From the NCBI GenBank assembly GCA_001642005.1, contig LWCA01000280.1, positions 1-29,040 on the forward strand: a stretch of DNA of 29,040 nucleotides, in the 5' to 3' direction. The notes beneath the pieces are model-generated. The model saw only the letters and a program-made list of their open reading frames with translations. It was not told the origin of the DNA and did not search any database. The DNA is from Intoshia linei. Lineage: Eukaryota > Orthonectida > Rhopaluridae. The translations under genes and the position numbers were made by a program. Shown piece after piece: positions 9,701 through 18,709 of the stretch. Position 1 is the first letter of the stretch. Each line of letters starts with the position of its first letter.

Positions 9701-10980
9701 TATGAAATAATAACGGTTTTTTCTCATAAGGTTTGATAAAAGCGGATTTTTAAATGAAGGGTTGGTAAAATTGTATTTTTTATTAAATTTTATTGCCACC
9801 AATGTATAAATGGGATAAAAGAGGGTTTTTTGAAATAATAATGTATCGGTCTTCTAGGCTTTGGGATAGATTCTCAACATCTTACAATTATAATAAATAT
9901 TAAAATAAACAAAAGTTGATAAATTTTTTTTATATATTATATGAATCTCGCGGACCCCAGGCATATGGTTTTGGAGCCCAATCGGAACCACTGGTTTAAA
10001 TCAAATCATAGTTCCAGCCTAGGAAAACTGTCACCCACGACATAATTTTTAAAAACTGATACTACTGTTTACAAAAAATAATATTTTTAAGAACGATAAA
10101 ATTAACTCAAATAATATACTCATGATTCATACTTTACACACGATTGTATTAATTACTTATATACTAATAATGCAAAAAATTAACTATTTTTTAAAACATG
10201 ATATCCCAATTGAGAATCCGTGTTAATTCCACAGCCGTAGAAAGCAACAGATCCATTTGATTTTTTTGTAGCAAATATGGAAAATCCACATCCGGCAGCA
10301 ACACTTAAAATCTATCATAAGTATTTAAAATTACAAAATTACTTTAATGTCGTTTTCATGAAAAAACGATGATCGATATGGTTTAACTTGCCATTTTTTT
10401 AGAGGTTTATCGTTTTTAAAAAATTTTGCGATTCCTAAAAAGAATTAAAGTTTAAACTTTATACATACACTACCTCAATAATGTAAATTTGTATATTTAT
10501 TAAACTTTTGTCATGCGTATTAAATGGTATCTCTTGGGTAGCGCTGTTTCGACCAATGAAACATATTGATTAATAAACTTACCATTTAAAAATTATTTTT
10601 TAAAAAAGTTGTTCATCTTAAACCACCCATGTATCTTTTGGTTTATCTTAAATTTTGGAAGGATTTTGAATTGAAAAATCACCGTTGATGAAAATTATTA
10701 AAAATTCCCTAATATAAAAAAGACCACAAACAAATGTTTATAACATTTAATAGAATAAACCTAAACATCCAGTTTCAATTGAACCACAGACGTACAAACG
10801 TGTAACTTTCTTTTTTAAGTTATCACTTGGAATAAAATCTTCTTCGTGTATTTGTTCCAGTATTTTTTTTTGATTTAACAATTTATCCTTTTTACCAGAT
10901 ATACGTCTGATTGTGTACAAATAAAATGGTTTTGTTGATATTTTCCCAAAAAACTTAAAAATTTTCATTATATTGTTCAT
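6714..10980 (-). CDS. RCC1L: RCC1-like G-exchanging-factor-like protein, mitochondrial (WBSCR16)
   Basis: Ten exons, in transcript order: 10761-10980, 10343-10434, 10185-10311, 9354-9479, 8746-8812, 8453-8700, 7876-8046, 7575-7754, 7457-7542, 6714-6791. They sum to 1395 nt: 464 aa plus stop, the human length as I recall it. The N-terminus (MNNIMKIFKFFGKI...YTIRRIS) is basic, hydrophobic and free of acidic residues, as for mitochondrial import. Seven RCC1 blades are visible: CGSIETGCLG, GCGINTDSQLG, YGNNCHGQCG, GCGLNTDGQIG, FGNNEYNQFS, WGYGILGRG, WGTNRDGQLGLG; FSCGRAHTAI and DQYFPLK..VNVACGFNHYL are RCC1L-typical. The family works in mitochondria, in mitoribosome assembly and as an OPA1 exchange factor. 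Introns of 31 and 32 bp sit beside 326-705 bp introns; introns 3 and 9 carry hAT-like elements. It is divergent from NIPSNAP and convergent with PPCS. Confidence 0.95.
6858..7042. mobile_element. hAT-like miniature element in RCC1L intron 9
   Basis: The left end GTAGTGCCGTCAACCTTTTTG and the right end, reverse-complemented as GGATCGCCAACTTTTTTTTG, are related inverted termini of the hAT (G)TCAACCTTTTT type, followed by GTGGACC on the right. It is about 185 bp, non-coding and explains much of the 665-bp intron. Exact ends and target duplication are unresolved. Confidence 0.5.
9635..9993 (+). mobile_element. hAT-type miniature element with target-site duplication, RCC1L intron 3
   Basis: The ends are CAGTCGTTCCCGATT and, reverse-complemented, CAGTGGTTCCGATT. 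The flanking 8-mers GCTTACAT (9627-9634) and GTTTAAAT (9994-10001) agree at 6 of 8 positions, as expected for an old hAT target duplication. The interior has two units related to the minisatellite at 1550-1735. A relative in inverse orientation lies at about 23800-23992. No coding capacity. Confidence 0.7.
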
Positions 10981-11303
10981 AAATGAGTTAATAGATTTTC
11001 ATACAAAAAAGTATATTTGACCATTTTAATTTATATTATCGTTCGACATGAAATCTCAACATTGAAATTGTGAGTAAAATGTAGTTAATTTTCAACAGCA
11101 ATTGTAAAGGTTTCACCTTTATGGTTTTTATTTTGAGTTTCATGGTACTTATCATAGGAATTGTAGAAACAACATTACATCATGTAAGCTTTTGGGTTCA
11201 TGGTAAATAACTAATCATGGTTAAATTGGATATCCTTGACATTAAAACATTAAAAAATCAGAGGTTGGCTTGATCTGACTTAAATAAAGGTTATTTTATA
11301 GTC
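10981..11303. promoter_or_regulatory. Shared divergent promoter region of RCC1L and NIPSNAP
   Basis: Only 323 bp separate the two start codons, transcribed in opposite directions, and both products go to mitochondria. The interval holds the inverted repeat AAAGGT-TTC-ACCTTT (11106-11120) and no clear TATA box. TTTTATAG just before the NIPSNAP start could be a splice acceptor, and a good donor, CAT|GTAAGC, lies near 11184, so a 5' UTR intron is possible. Bidirectional control is inferred from geometry only. Confidence 0.5.
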
Positions 11304-12735
11304 ATGATGAATACAACTCTGCGAAAATTTTCAACCTTTAAAACATTGCATAACAAGACAAATTGGTTTAAGAAAATGGTAACTGTTGTCAAGTTGAATA
11401 CGGGAAATGAACCCCATTCTACATTGTTTTCTGAAAAGAAGACAGTTTTTGAACTGAAAAGTAATAATATATGAGTTTATGTCACGCATTATTTAGTTCA
11501 TCGCATAAAACCAGAGGTTATGTCTACATATCTTAGTGAAGAGTATACATTTTTTTATTGTAAAAATATGAAATAGGCAGGAATTTGTTAAACTGATGCG
11601 TGAAAAAATTAGTCACGTTGAACTGATTGGCAGTTGGACTGTAGATATTGGAGATCAAGATGAAGTTTGTAAGGATATTACATTTACATTATTAATTTTA
11701 TCGTAGTAAGTCTTTGGAGATACAAAGGTGGTTATCCGGCTTTAGATGCCTCAAAAGAAATTTATCGCACTGATAAAGTTTAACTTGTTGGTTAATTTAA
11801 TATTATTTCAGGATTTTTTGGATTTTCGACGAAATAGAAACAAAATGTTGAGGTTTAGACGAAATGAAATTTTACTTGGGTTCAATTTCTGGCCTAAGCT
11901 TACACAAAGAACTGGATGCAATATTTATGATATTAGAAGTTATTTTTTAAAGGTTTTGAAACTTTTATTTGGTACATGTACTGTTTAATTTAGCCTGGTA
12001 CAATTGCTGAATGGGGAGCTAACTGGTAATTTAAAACAGTTAAAAATATCATGATTCATGACTAGTGCTCGCCAAACCTTTTTTCGGGCTCACCTTAAAA
12101 AATTTCTGCATTAAATTTTTTGAAATAAATATTGAATTATCAACATTTTAATTCAGAATATAATCAATGTGACCAGTGAGTCGATTTTTAAAGAAGAGAA
12201 ATAAAGTATTAAAATTAGAAACACTTACATATCTATATTTTATTTGCACTAATTTGAAATTATAAAATTTACTAATAATAACTATAAAATAAAATTGTTA
12301 ATAAAATATTGAAAATATCTCTCGCACTATGGGCGAACACTAGTGTCATTTATATGGAGAATTATATGAAAACTAACTTTCTAAAAACTTATATTCAGTT
12401 TATAGGCAGAAAGGTATTCAATTTCGCCAATACGAAGATGAACCAGTCCACGGCTTTTTTACAAATATTGGAGATATGTTTCAAGTACATCACATATTTG
12501 GTATTACAATATATTGGCTTTTTCTAGTTATTATATATTTTTAGCTTACAAAGATCTGGATTCTCGAAACGAAGCTAGAGCACATGCATGGCAACATCCC
12601 GGATGGGTTGATTGTGTTAGTTATACAGGTTTAAAATGTTATTGTATTTTTTACCTTTTTATTTTAGTACCTCTCATAAAATCTGCAAAATGCAGAATTT
12701 GTGTCCCAACTCCGTTCTCTACAATACTTGTTTAA
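11304..12735 (+). CDS. NIPSNAP: NIPSNAP family protein, mitochondrial
   Basis: Nine exons: 11304-11460, 11497-11542, 11577-11668, 11707-11777, 11812-11952, 11994-12025, 12406-12500, 12545-12628, 12668-12735. They total 786 nt in phase, 261 aa; human NIPSNAP1 is 284 aa. The N-terminus (MMNTTLRKFSTFKTLHNKTNW) is basic and Ser/Thr-rich, like a mitochondrial presequence. Family landmarks in order: [126 protein letters not shown]. NIPSNAPs are matrix proteins with two ferredoxin-like (DABB) folds, linked to mitophagy signalling and metabolism; catalysis is unproven. Seven introns are 34-44 bp; the eighth (12026-12405) is 380 bp and holds a transposon. AATAAA follows the stop at 12746-12751. Confidence 0.95.
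12062..12343. mobile_element. hAT-like miniature element in NIPSNAP intron 6
   Basis: The left end CTAGTGCTCGCCAAACC and the right end, reverse-complemented as CTAGTGTTCGCCCATAG, share CTAGTG(C/T)TCGCC, followed on the left by the usual hAT CCTTTTTT tract. The element fills 282 of the 380 bp of the only long NIPSNAP intron. Target duplication not resolved. Confidence 0.6.
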
Positions 12736-12745
12736 TTATTTTTTC

Positions 12746-12751
12746 AATAAA
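12746..12751 (+). terminator. NIPSNAP poly(A) signal
   Basis: AATAAA begins 11 nt after the TAA stop of NIPSNAP and is the first such hexamer downstream. Confidence 0.6.
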
Positions 12752-13029
12752 TTTGTATTTTTACAAAATACGAATTCTATATATAGTGGTTGTGGATTTA
12801 AACCACAGATTTTTGAAAAATAGTGTGATATAAGTCGAATGTGTGCTTTAAATTTTTTGTTTATATCTTTATTTAATTTCAACTACATTCGATTCTGTAA
12901 TTCGATGTTGCAAAGTAATCCGCAATAGTCTTTTTTTTAATGGCTATTCAGTTCTGTACAAATTACATCATCATGATCATGGAACAATTTCAAAGCATCG
13001 TCTGTGCAAAAATTTGTAATTGGATTTAA

Positions 13030-13340
13030 TAGTTTTACTAGGTTGGCTGTTATGTACTATGTACAAACAGCACCTAGCTCTGCCGAGGGCACATTTTTAT
13101 TCTACCAAAAAAATAAATTCACATTGTAAATCTAACTTAAAAGTCCTACTATTCACTATTATCAATTCTTTAAAGAAGTGATTCTTAAACTTGTTTCAGG
13201 TGGAACCTTTGTATGTAATTTAGTTAATATTTTTAATATACAAATTTTTTAGTTTGTAAGTAATAAAGGGATTCACTAAATTTTTTGTTGTTCATAAGAT
13301 GTCGCAAATCGCGATATATAAAAAGTTGACAACCATTGAT
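13030..13340 (+). repeat. Interspersed repeat family 2, copy 1, ending in a hAT-like terminus
   Basis: The segment TACAAACAGCACCTAGCTC..CCGAGGGC, an A-rich stretch and CCTACTATTCACTATTATCAA recur at 24940-25190 and 28748-28895 in the same orientation. From 13177 the sequence reads GTGATTCTTAAACTTGTTTCAGGTGG, a hAT-like end, closed at 13338 by AAAGTTGACAACCATTG. No reading frame. Confidence 0.65.
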
Positions 13341-13499
13341 TTAAATTAATATTTATTGTGCCACTATAGTAAATATTTTCTGATATTATCACGAGAAAAA
13401 TTTCTTTGTGTTGACTCCACACTGTGGAGTTTAATTATATTTTTTATAATATATTATTTAACTTTAATTTAATTTATTGGAGGTAAAATTAGAAAAGTT

Positions 13500-15060
13500 T
13501 TCCCTCTTCAGATCTAGCTACTGTTAGTACATTTTTTCATATTGAAAATTTTTCTGTATATTAACTGGAAAATATGGTATTAGCTATACTTGTTTTTTAA
13601 ATTTTCGGACTTAACTATTTTAATTTTCAAAATTGGGGTTTTTGACGCTGCAGATTTTATTTTCTCAGAATGAAATTTGTGATTCTACATCAATCTCGAA
13701 AAGCTTTATTATTTTTAAATTCTAGGATTTATTTTTTTAAATAACGGTATCACCCATTTGATTGCTATCATTTTGCAATTTTTTTGTTGAAAATTTTATC
13801 AAAAAGTAGAAATTTTGCGAATTTCTCTTAGCCTCAGTAAAAATTAAGCTAGTATTTATATTAAGCGTACTATGTGAGTTTTATTTTTTTGGCAAAAGTT
13901 GGTGGTCGAGTTACGCACTGCAAATAAACATTTTCCTAAAAAATATTGAAAAATAGTTTATTATCTGAATTCTCATTGCTTGATATACAAATATATTTAT
14001 TTTTTTATGACTTATTTTTGAGTGAAACAGAGAAAGAGGTTGAACAGATATGTAAAGCTTCTAAGACCCACACATCCAATTAAAAAAATATAACCATGCC
14101 CAGAAAAGGGGTTTTATCATCTTAATTTAATAGAAACTAAAATTTTTAATAATAAAACGAATACGAATTATACTCAATATAACTTAAATTAGTGCGACCA
14201 TATTTAATTCGTACTATTTTTTGTTCTTAGTAACCATAATAGCATCTCAATAAATAATGATCCTAACTTATATAAAAGGCAACGCGATTTTTGTTTGTGT
14301 GTCCTACTTTAATGCAAATAACTAGCACTCTTAGAATTTTTTAAAGACCACATTTCAATTACAATTTTTTCCGGGCGTATAATAAAATAAATTTCAACCT
14401 CCCAATTTCACATCTTAAGGGTCAAAAACCCCTGTTGTCTCTCTTTTTGAAAATCAAATAAGTTGGAGAATTTAAAAAAATATACACGCTGATGCGGATT
14501 TTAAAATCATAAACATTATCATAAATTTAAATTTAAAAAAATTATATCTTCAGGGCCAAAACCGCAAAAAACCCTTCCTTTTTTTTGAAAACAGCCCTAG
14601 AATTTCAAAAAATTTCAATCCAAATAAGTGACGACTTCACGGTCAAAAAAGCATTTTTCTATTCATATATTTTTTTCTCGAATTTATTTTATAAAAACAA
14701 TAAATGTGAAATAATTAACAGTCCGAAAATTAAAAAAAAAGATTATTTTGATAGAGCTTATTCCAGTTGATATAAATACAAAATTTCAACCCCAAAAAAT
14801 AACGCATTCACGATGAAAAATAATTTTTAATATATCATCAACCAATATTTTTCAAATATTTTGATTAACATTTCAAATTAAAAATTGAAAATGTAAATAT
14901 TGATCCTACATTTTCAAAAAAAATGTGGATTGTACATCCACATTTCCAGTAAAGACATATGGGTGAAAATCTATATAATTCATTTTTTCGGAATGATTTT
15001 TCATTGCTACGCAATTTTTAAATTTCAAATTTTCATTTTCAAAAAATTTTGTAAACTTTA
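13500..15060 (+). repeat. Interspersed repeat family 1, copy A
   Basis: The core (14276-15060) begins at AACGCGATTTTTGTTTGTGTG and continues through a module CTTCA(C/G)GG(T/C)CAAAA(A/C)C to GCTTATTCCAGTTGATATAAA and TTGCTACGCAATTTTTAAATT. It matches, in reverse complement, copy B (18710-20075) and copy C (25480-26640), and a partial copy D at the window end. Short matches upstream (for example TCTCTTAGCCTCAGTAAAAATT at 13825 against 18740-18765) suggest a unit of 1.3-1.5 kb. It is non-coding: the 61-codon frame at 14585 is not kept in other copies. Confidence 0.75.
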
Positions 15061-15545
15061 ATTAATTTATGACACTACAGCAACGTAATATAAAATATAA
15101 AATTAAATTTATACTAACTGAAACGTTATTTTTTTATTGATAATTGTTACAAATTTAACATAAAATGGTAAAAAAAAAACTAGGGTCTTTTGTATTTTAG
15201 AGCCAATAGTTTGAAGATTTTATATAAACTTTATTGAAAAAATAAAATTTTATTTGTTTGTTAACAATATACATCGGTGATGGCAAAAGTTGTTTTAGTG
15301 TACAAATAGACAAGATAAAAATTTACACTTGACGTATTTTCTAATTTTATTGATAATTTATACCCAATTGTTATAAAATTGTATTTTATACTAAAAATAA
15401 TATTGATAAATTTAACTTTTAATCAAATACCAAGAAAGTGCAGAAAAAGGAATGACAATTAATCAATAAATTAAAAAATACATAATTAATGTTTAATTGT
15501 TACAATACGCTTATTAAATGGTTACATTATATTATAACAATCTGT
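15061..15545. other. AT-rich intergenic DNA without recognisable features
   Basis: No open frame, splice-linked coding stretch or clear repeat was seen. The sequence is mainly homopolymeric A/T runs. Confidence 0.5.
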
Positions 15546-15797
15546 ATAAGATATTGGAATACCTGACTAATTAATAAATCATTTAAATTAAACATTAATA
15601 TTACAACATAAAAATTTTACAAAAGTTTAAACACTAGAAATAAAATTTCACATATTACCACTTTTTATACCCTAAATAAAATATTTATATCCGTTTAACT
15701 TGCATTTTCAAAATAATCTATAGTGTTATGATGTAGTATTATAGTAGTATGTTTAATGTAGATGATTTATTGATTAGTCAAGTATTCCAATTTTATA
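15546..15797. repeat. Foldback element (~250 bp) with 40-bp arms
   Basis: The arms 15556-15595 and 15749-15788 are reverse complements at 36 of 40 positions (GGAATAC(C/T)TGACTAAT..AAACAT). After a 7-nt indel the pairing resumes inward: TAATATTACAACATAA near 15596 against 15726-15741. The transcript would fold into a hairpin of about 55 bp with a loop of roughly 115 nt. No coding potential; it could be a MITE or a source of hairpin RNA. Confidence 0.7.
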
Positions 15798-15966
15798 AAA
15801 TGACGCGACAATACTAATTTTAAATTATATGCATTAATTTTATATTTGTTACAAATTTTTATTACATTTTACTATGAAAATAAAGTTTAATTTAAACTTT
15901 TTAGGGAAAAATTTCGATGTCGAGTGGCCGAGTCCAAACTCAACCAATTTGAATAATTTTTTCAGG

Positions 15967-16011
15967 AAAGTAATCACCATCACCAATAATCCTGATGGTG
16001 AAATATACTTT
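15967..16011. repeat. Short interrupted hairpin
   Basis: AAAGTA-CACCATCA (967-982) pairs with TGATGGTG-TACTTT (993-16011) around a 10-nt loop, with an internal bulge of 2 and 5 nt; 14 bp are paired in total. Function unknown. Confidence 0.55.
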
Positions 16012-16305
16012 TTGTTCTTTTAAAAAAATATGCAAAAGTGATCACCCTACTATATACACGTTTAGTGCATAATTTTAGATTTACAATACGAGTTTTATAA
16101 AAGTATGAAAATTAGAAGCTATGACATGTAAATTTTTTACTATTTAGTAGTTTATTGAATCAAAATTTCAATTTTTTCTTGTTTAAATATATAAATAATT
16201 TATTTTCAAAAACTTTATTATTTAACAATATTATATTATGGATTATTCTATACACTGGTAACGATTGGCATATAAGAACTCTGATAAGTTCATCTTAAAT
16301 AAAAA

Positions 16306-16382
16306 GATGTCATAATCTCGATTCGAACCTAGCCACGCAAAATACAATTACATGACTATAACCACTCTGCCAGTTAGACATC
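16306..16382 (-). pseudogene. tRNA-like sequence (pseudo-tRNA or SINE head)
   Basis: On the minus strand a 77-nt stretch begins GATGTC and ends GACATC, a perfect 6-bp acceptor-like stem. It has a box A-like TGGCAGAGTGGTTA, a D-stem ACTG/TAGT, box B GGTTCGAATC, and a following TTTTT pol III terminator. The T-stem is badly mispaired (CTAGG against CGAGA) and the anticodon stem is weak. A loop reading UGU (threonine) is possible but not reliable. A functional tRNA is unlikely. Confidence 0.45.
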
Positions 16383-16589
16383 ACAAGTGAGTTATATCAA
16401 AAGTATATATTCGAATGTCGATTAGTATGATATCGATATATCACTACAACACTATTCTATACATTGATATATGGTTTCTATATTAACGCGGTAATAGAAA
16501 GTAATTATTCTCGCACTGCAGTGCGTAGTAAATTATTTAGTAAAGCGCATTGTAATTATTTATCTATTCTAAATTAAATTACAATAGTC

Positions 16590-17470
16590 TAGATTTCTGT
16601 CTTCAATAATAATATTAGGCTGTAATTTAAATGTCAACTGATTTATGAATTTTTAGCAACTAAATGTTTATTTTGTCATTTGTTACGCATAGCAATTAAA
16701 TATTGTATATTAATATCAATAAAACATTTTTTTGCAATTAAATAAATCAAATCAACCAAATTTTATCAAAAATCTACTTCATTTTATTTCATAATATATA
16801 ATTCTATTTAAAAGTTATCTTTACTACTTACTACACATTTCTCTCTCATATTACAATACTCTACTATTGACATAATTACATTCTATTTGTTCTCACAAAA
16901 AAAATATTCTCTGGTGTGAACACCATAGAATATTTTTAATTTTTTTCTAAGATGGTTTGTAGGTATAATATGGTATCTTAATATTTTAGTTTTAACTTTG
17001 GTTTGTACTGGATAATATAATATTTCAAAAATTAGATTTTTAATTTTTATACTGACACTCCAAAATAATCAAACTTACAATTCAATTTTTATATTGACAA
17101 AATATTATCTTATAAAATGTGTTTATTTCTATATACAAAAAGTTTTAGTAAATGAAAGTTATTAATTTTACATAATAAGTACATTAGTACTTTAATTACA
17201 ATTGTAGTTAAAATATAATTTTTACTTTAAATGTTAATGTATAATTAATTAATAGACAATTAGAATAATTGATAATTTCCTAAATTTAGTGTTAAAGTTA
17301 TTTATTTAATGACAAACCTTATAATTTAATTGGTACATAAATCAATTGCCATAAACAACAAATCAATTATAAAAAATAAACATTTAGTTGCTAAAAATTG
17401 ATAAATTAAATGACATTAATTTATAGTCATAATACTATAATACAGTGTAATACGACATATTAGAAAATTT
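16590..17470. repeat. Long inverted-repeat element (~0.9 kb) with an internal near-perfect palindrome
   Basis: Positions 16648-16674 and 17373-17399 are exact reverse complements over 27 bp (core TTTTTAGCAACTAAATG), and similarity continues on both sides with small indels (TTAA(A)TGTCA..ATTTAT outside, GCAATT(A/G)A inside). Inside, 16900-16917 and 16920-16937 form an 18-bp arm palindrome with one mismatch and a 2-nt centre. No open frames. It looks like a non-autonomous foldback transposon; exact ends are unknown. Confidence 0.6.
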
Positions 17471-17519
17471 AAAATAGTATATTATTAAAATAAAACCAAA
17501 GATATAGATGAATTTATTA

Positions 17520-18475
17520 ATTAAAAAGGATCAACTTCCGAATCAAGTTCTGATACACATCGAGAATTAATTCCTTTCTTAAATTTGAGGTATTTCTGGA
17601 ACGATCTTTTAAAATATTTAGCCTTGAGTGAGATCGCTCAGCGCCTCGTTTGTTAACAGTACGTTTAATTTCGGTAGAGACGTATATTTGTGTTTATTAC
17701 GAAAAGAAATGCATTTTTTTCCCTTTAAGAGACATAATTAGTTTTTCGTACATTTTGGATTGATGATATTGATACACATATTTTTCATGCATCGAACTAA
17801 ATATTTACAACAAAATTACAACATTCTTCCAAACCTATGTTTCTAAAATTCAAAATATATGCCATTAATGCTAAATTAGCGCGGATGTTCCATCTGGCAT
17901 TTGGTAATTTCTTCCATTTAATTTTAACTTTTTTTCCAGAATTTTTCAATATTTTATAGGCATTACACAGCTTTTCTAATTCAGTATAGTCATCCCTATA
18001 CCAATTTTTACCTTTTGGTATATCAATTTTTCCATCGTAATTTGAATTTAACCATGATACGAATTCATAATTAATATTCGCATTGATAGCATTAGGACAC
18101 AAAATTTCATACATATATATTCTTAACAATCTATCTAAAATATGGCGCTGGCAGCCATAATATTCAACATTTTCATTGAATACGTTATAATTTAACATTT
18201 TTTCCCCTGTATTGGTTGCATGTATCGCATATAATCATGCAAATATTTTCTGTTACATTATAAATTTCAATGGTATCTTTTAGAGTAATGGTATTCTTAT
18301 CCTTTATAGCACAGAAAATTGTGGCTGCAGTTCTAATTTATATCTATGAACATACTTTGGAATGCTTCCATTTTCTTCGTATTGGACATATATCACTAAT
18401 TACTCAACTACTTGATTTGACCAATTTTTCATCGACAACCATCAAAATGTAGATTCATTTTTTTATCCGATATTG
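17520..18475 (-). pseudogene. Decayed hAT-like transposase
   Basis: Three reading frames must be combined. From the 5' side: MNLHFDGCR at about 18460-18433 (first catalytic Asp context), IICDTCNQYRGK at about 18240-18200 (second Asp, hAT CDxxS-like), then an intact 133-codon stretch 18198-17797 with GCQRHILDRLL (18156-18120; compare hAT GCxxHxLNL) and WKKLPNARWNIRANLALMA. Past its stop comes KRGAERSHSRLNILKDRSRN near 17650-17590, resembling the hAT C-terminal dimerisation segment (ERSFSxLxxLKxxxR). At least two frameshifts and several stops make it non-functional. The family assignment is by motif pattern and remembered similarity to uncharacterised invertebrate transposon proteins. It may be a source of the hAT-like miniature elements in the window. 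Confidence 0.65.
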
Positions 18476-18709
18476 AATATGTGTATTTGACATTTTATAC
18501 TACTCCTTTTACTTTAATTATTTAAAGTTAAATAGACTTAGATAATAAAACTTAGATTGAGTTTAATTTAAACTCTAAATGAAAAAATATGTATAAATTA
18601 TAGAAATATTATACAAAATAAACTATAATATACATGTCTAAATTAATATTAAGTTAAAAACTTTAAAGGTTGTATGCAACTCAACCCTTAAATTTTTGCA
18701 GATTTTAAT
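18476..18709. other. Intergenic, no gene seen
   Basis: AT-rich sequence with a small near-palindrome around GAGTTTAA/TTAAACTC (18559-18575). Nothing else is supportable. Confidence 0.45.

Noticed and set aside
16030-16050. GTGATCACCCTA here and GTGAATCACCCTA near 26317, resembling mariner ends
   Set aside because: Each is a lone 12-13-bp match without a partner inverted repeat; not enough to call an element.
18270-18452. A 60-codon plus-strand frame
   Set aside because: It is antisense to the decayed transposase, whose motifs explain the sequence.
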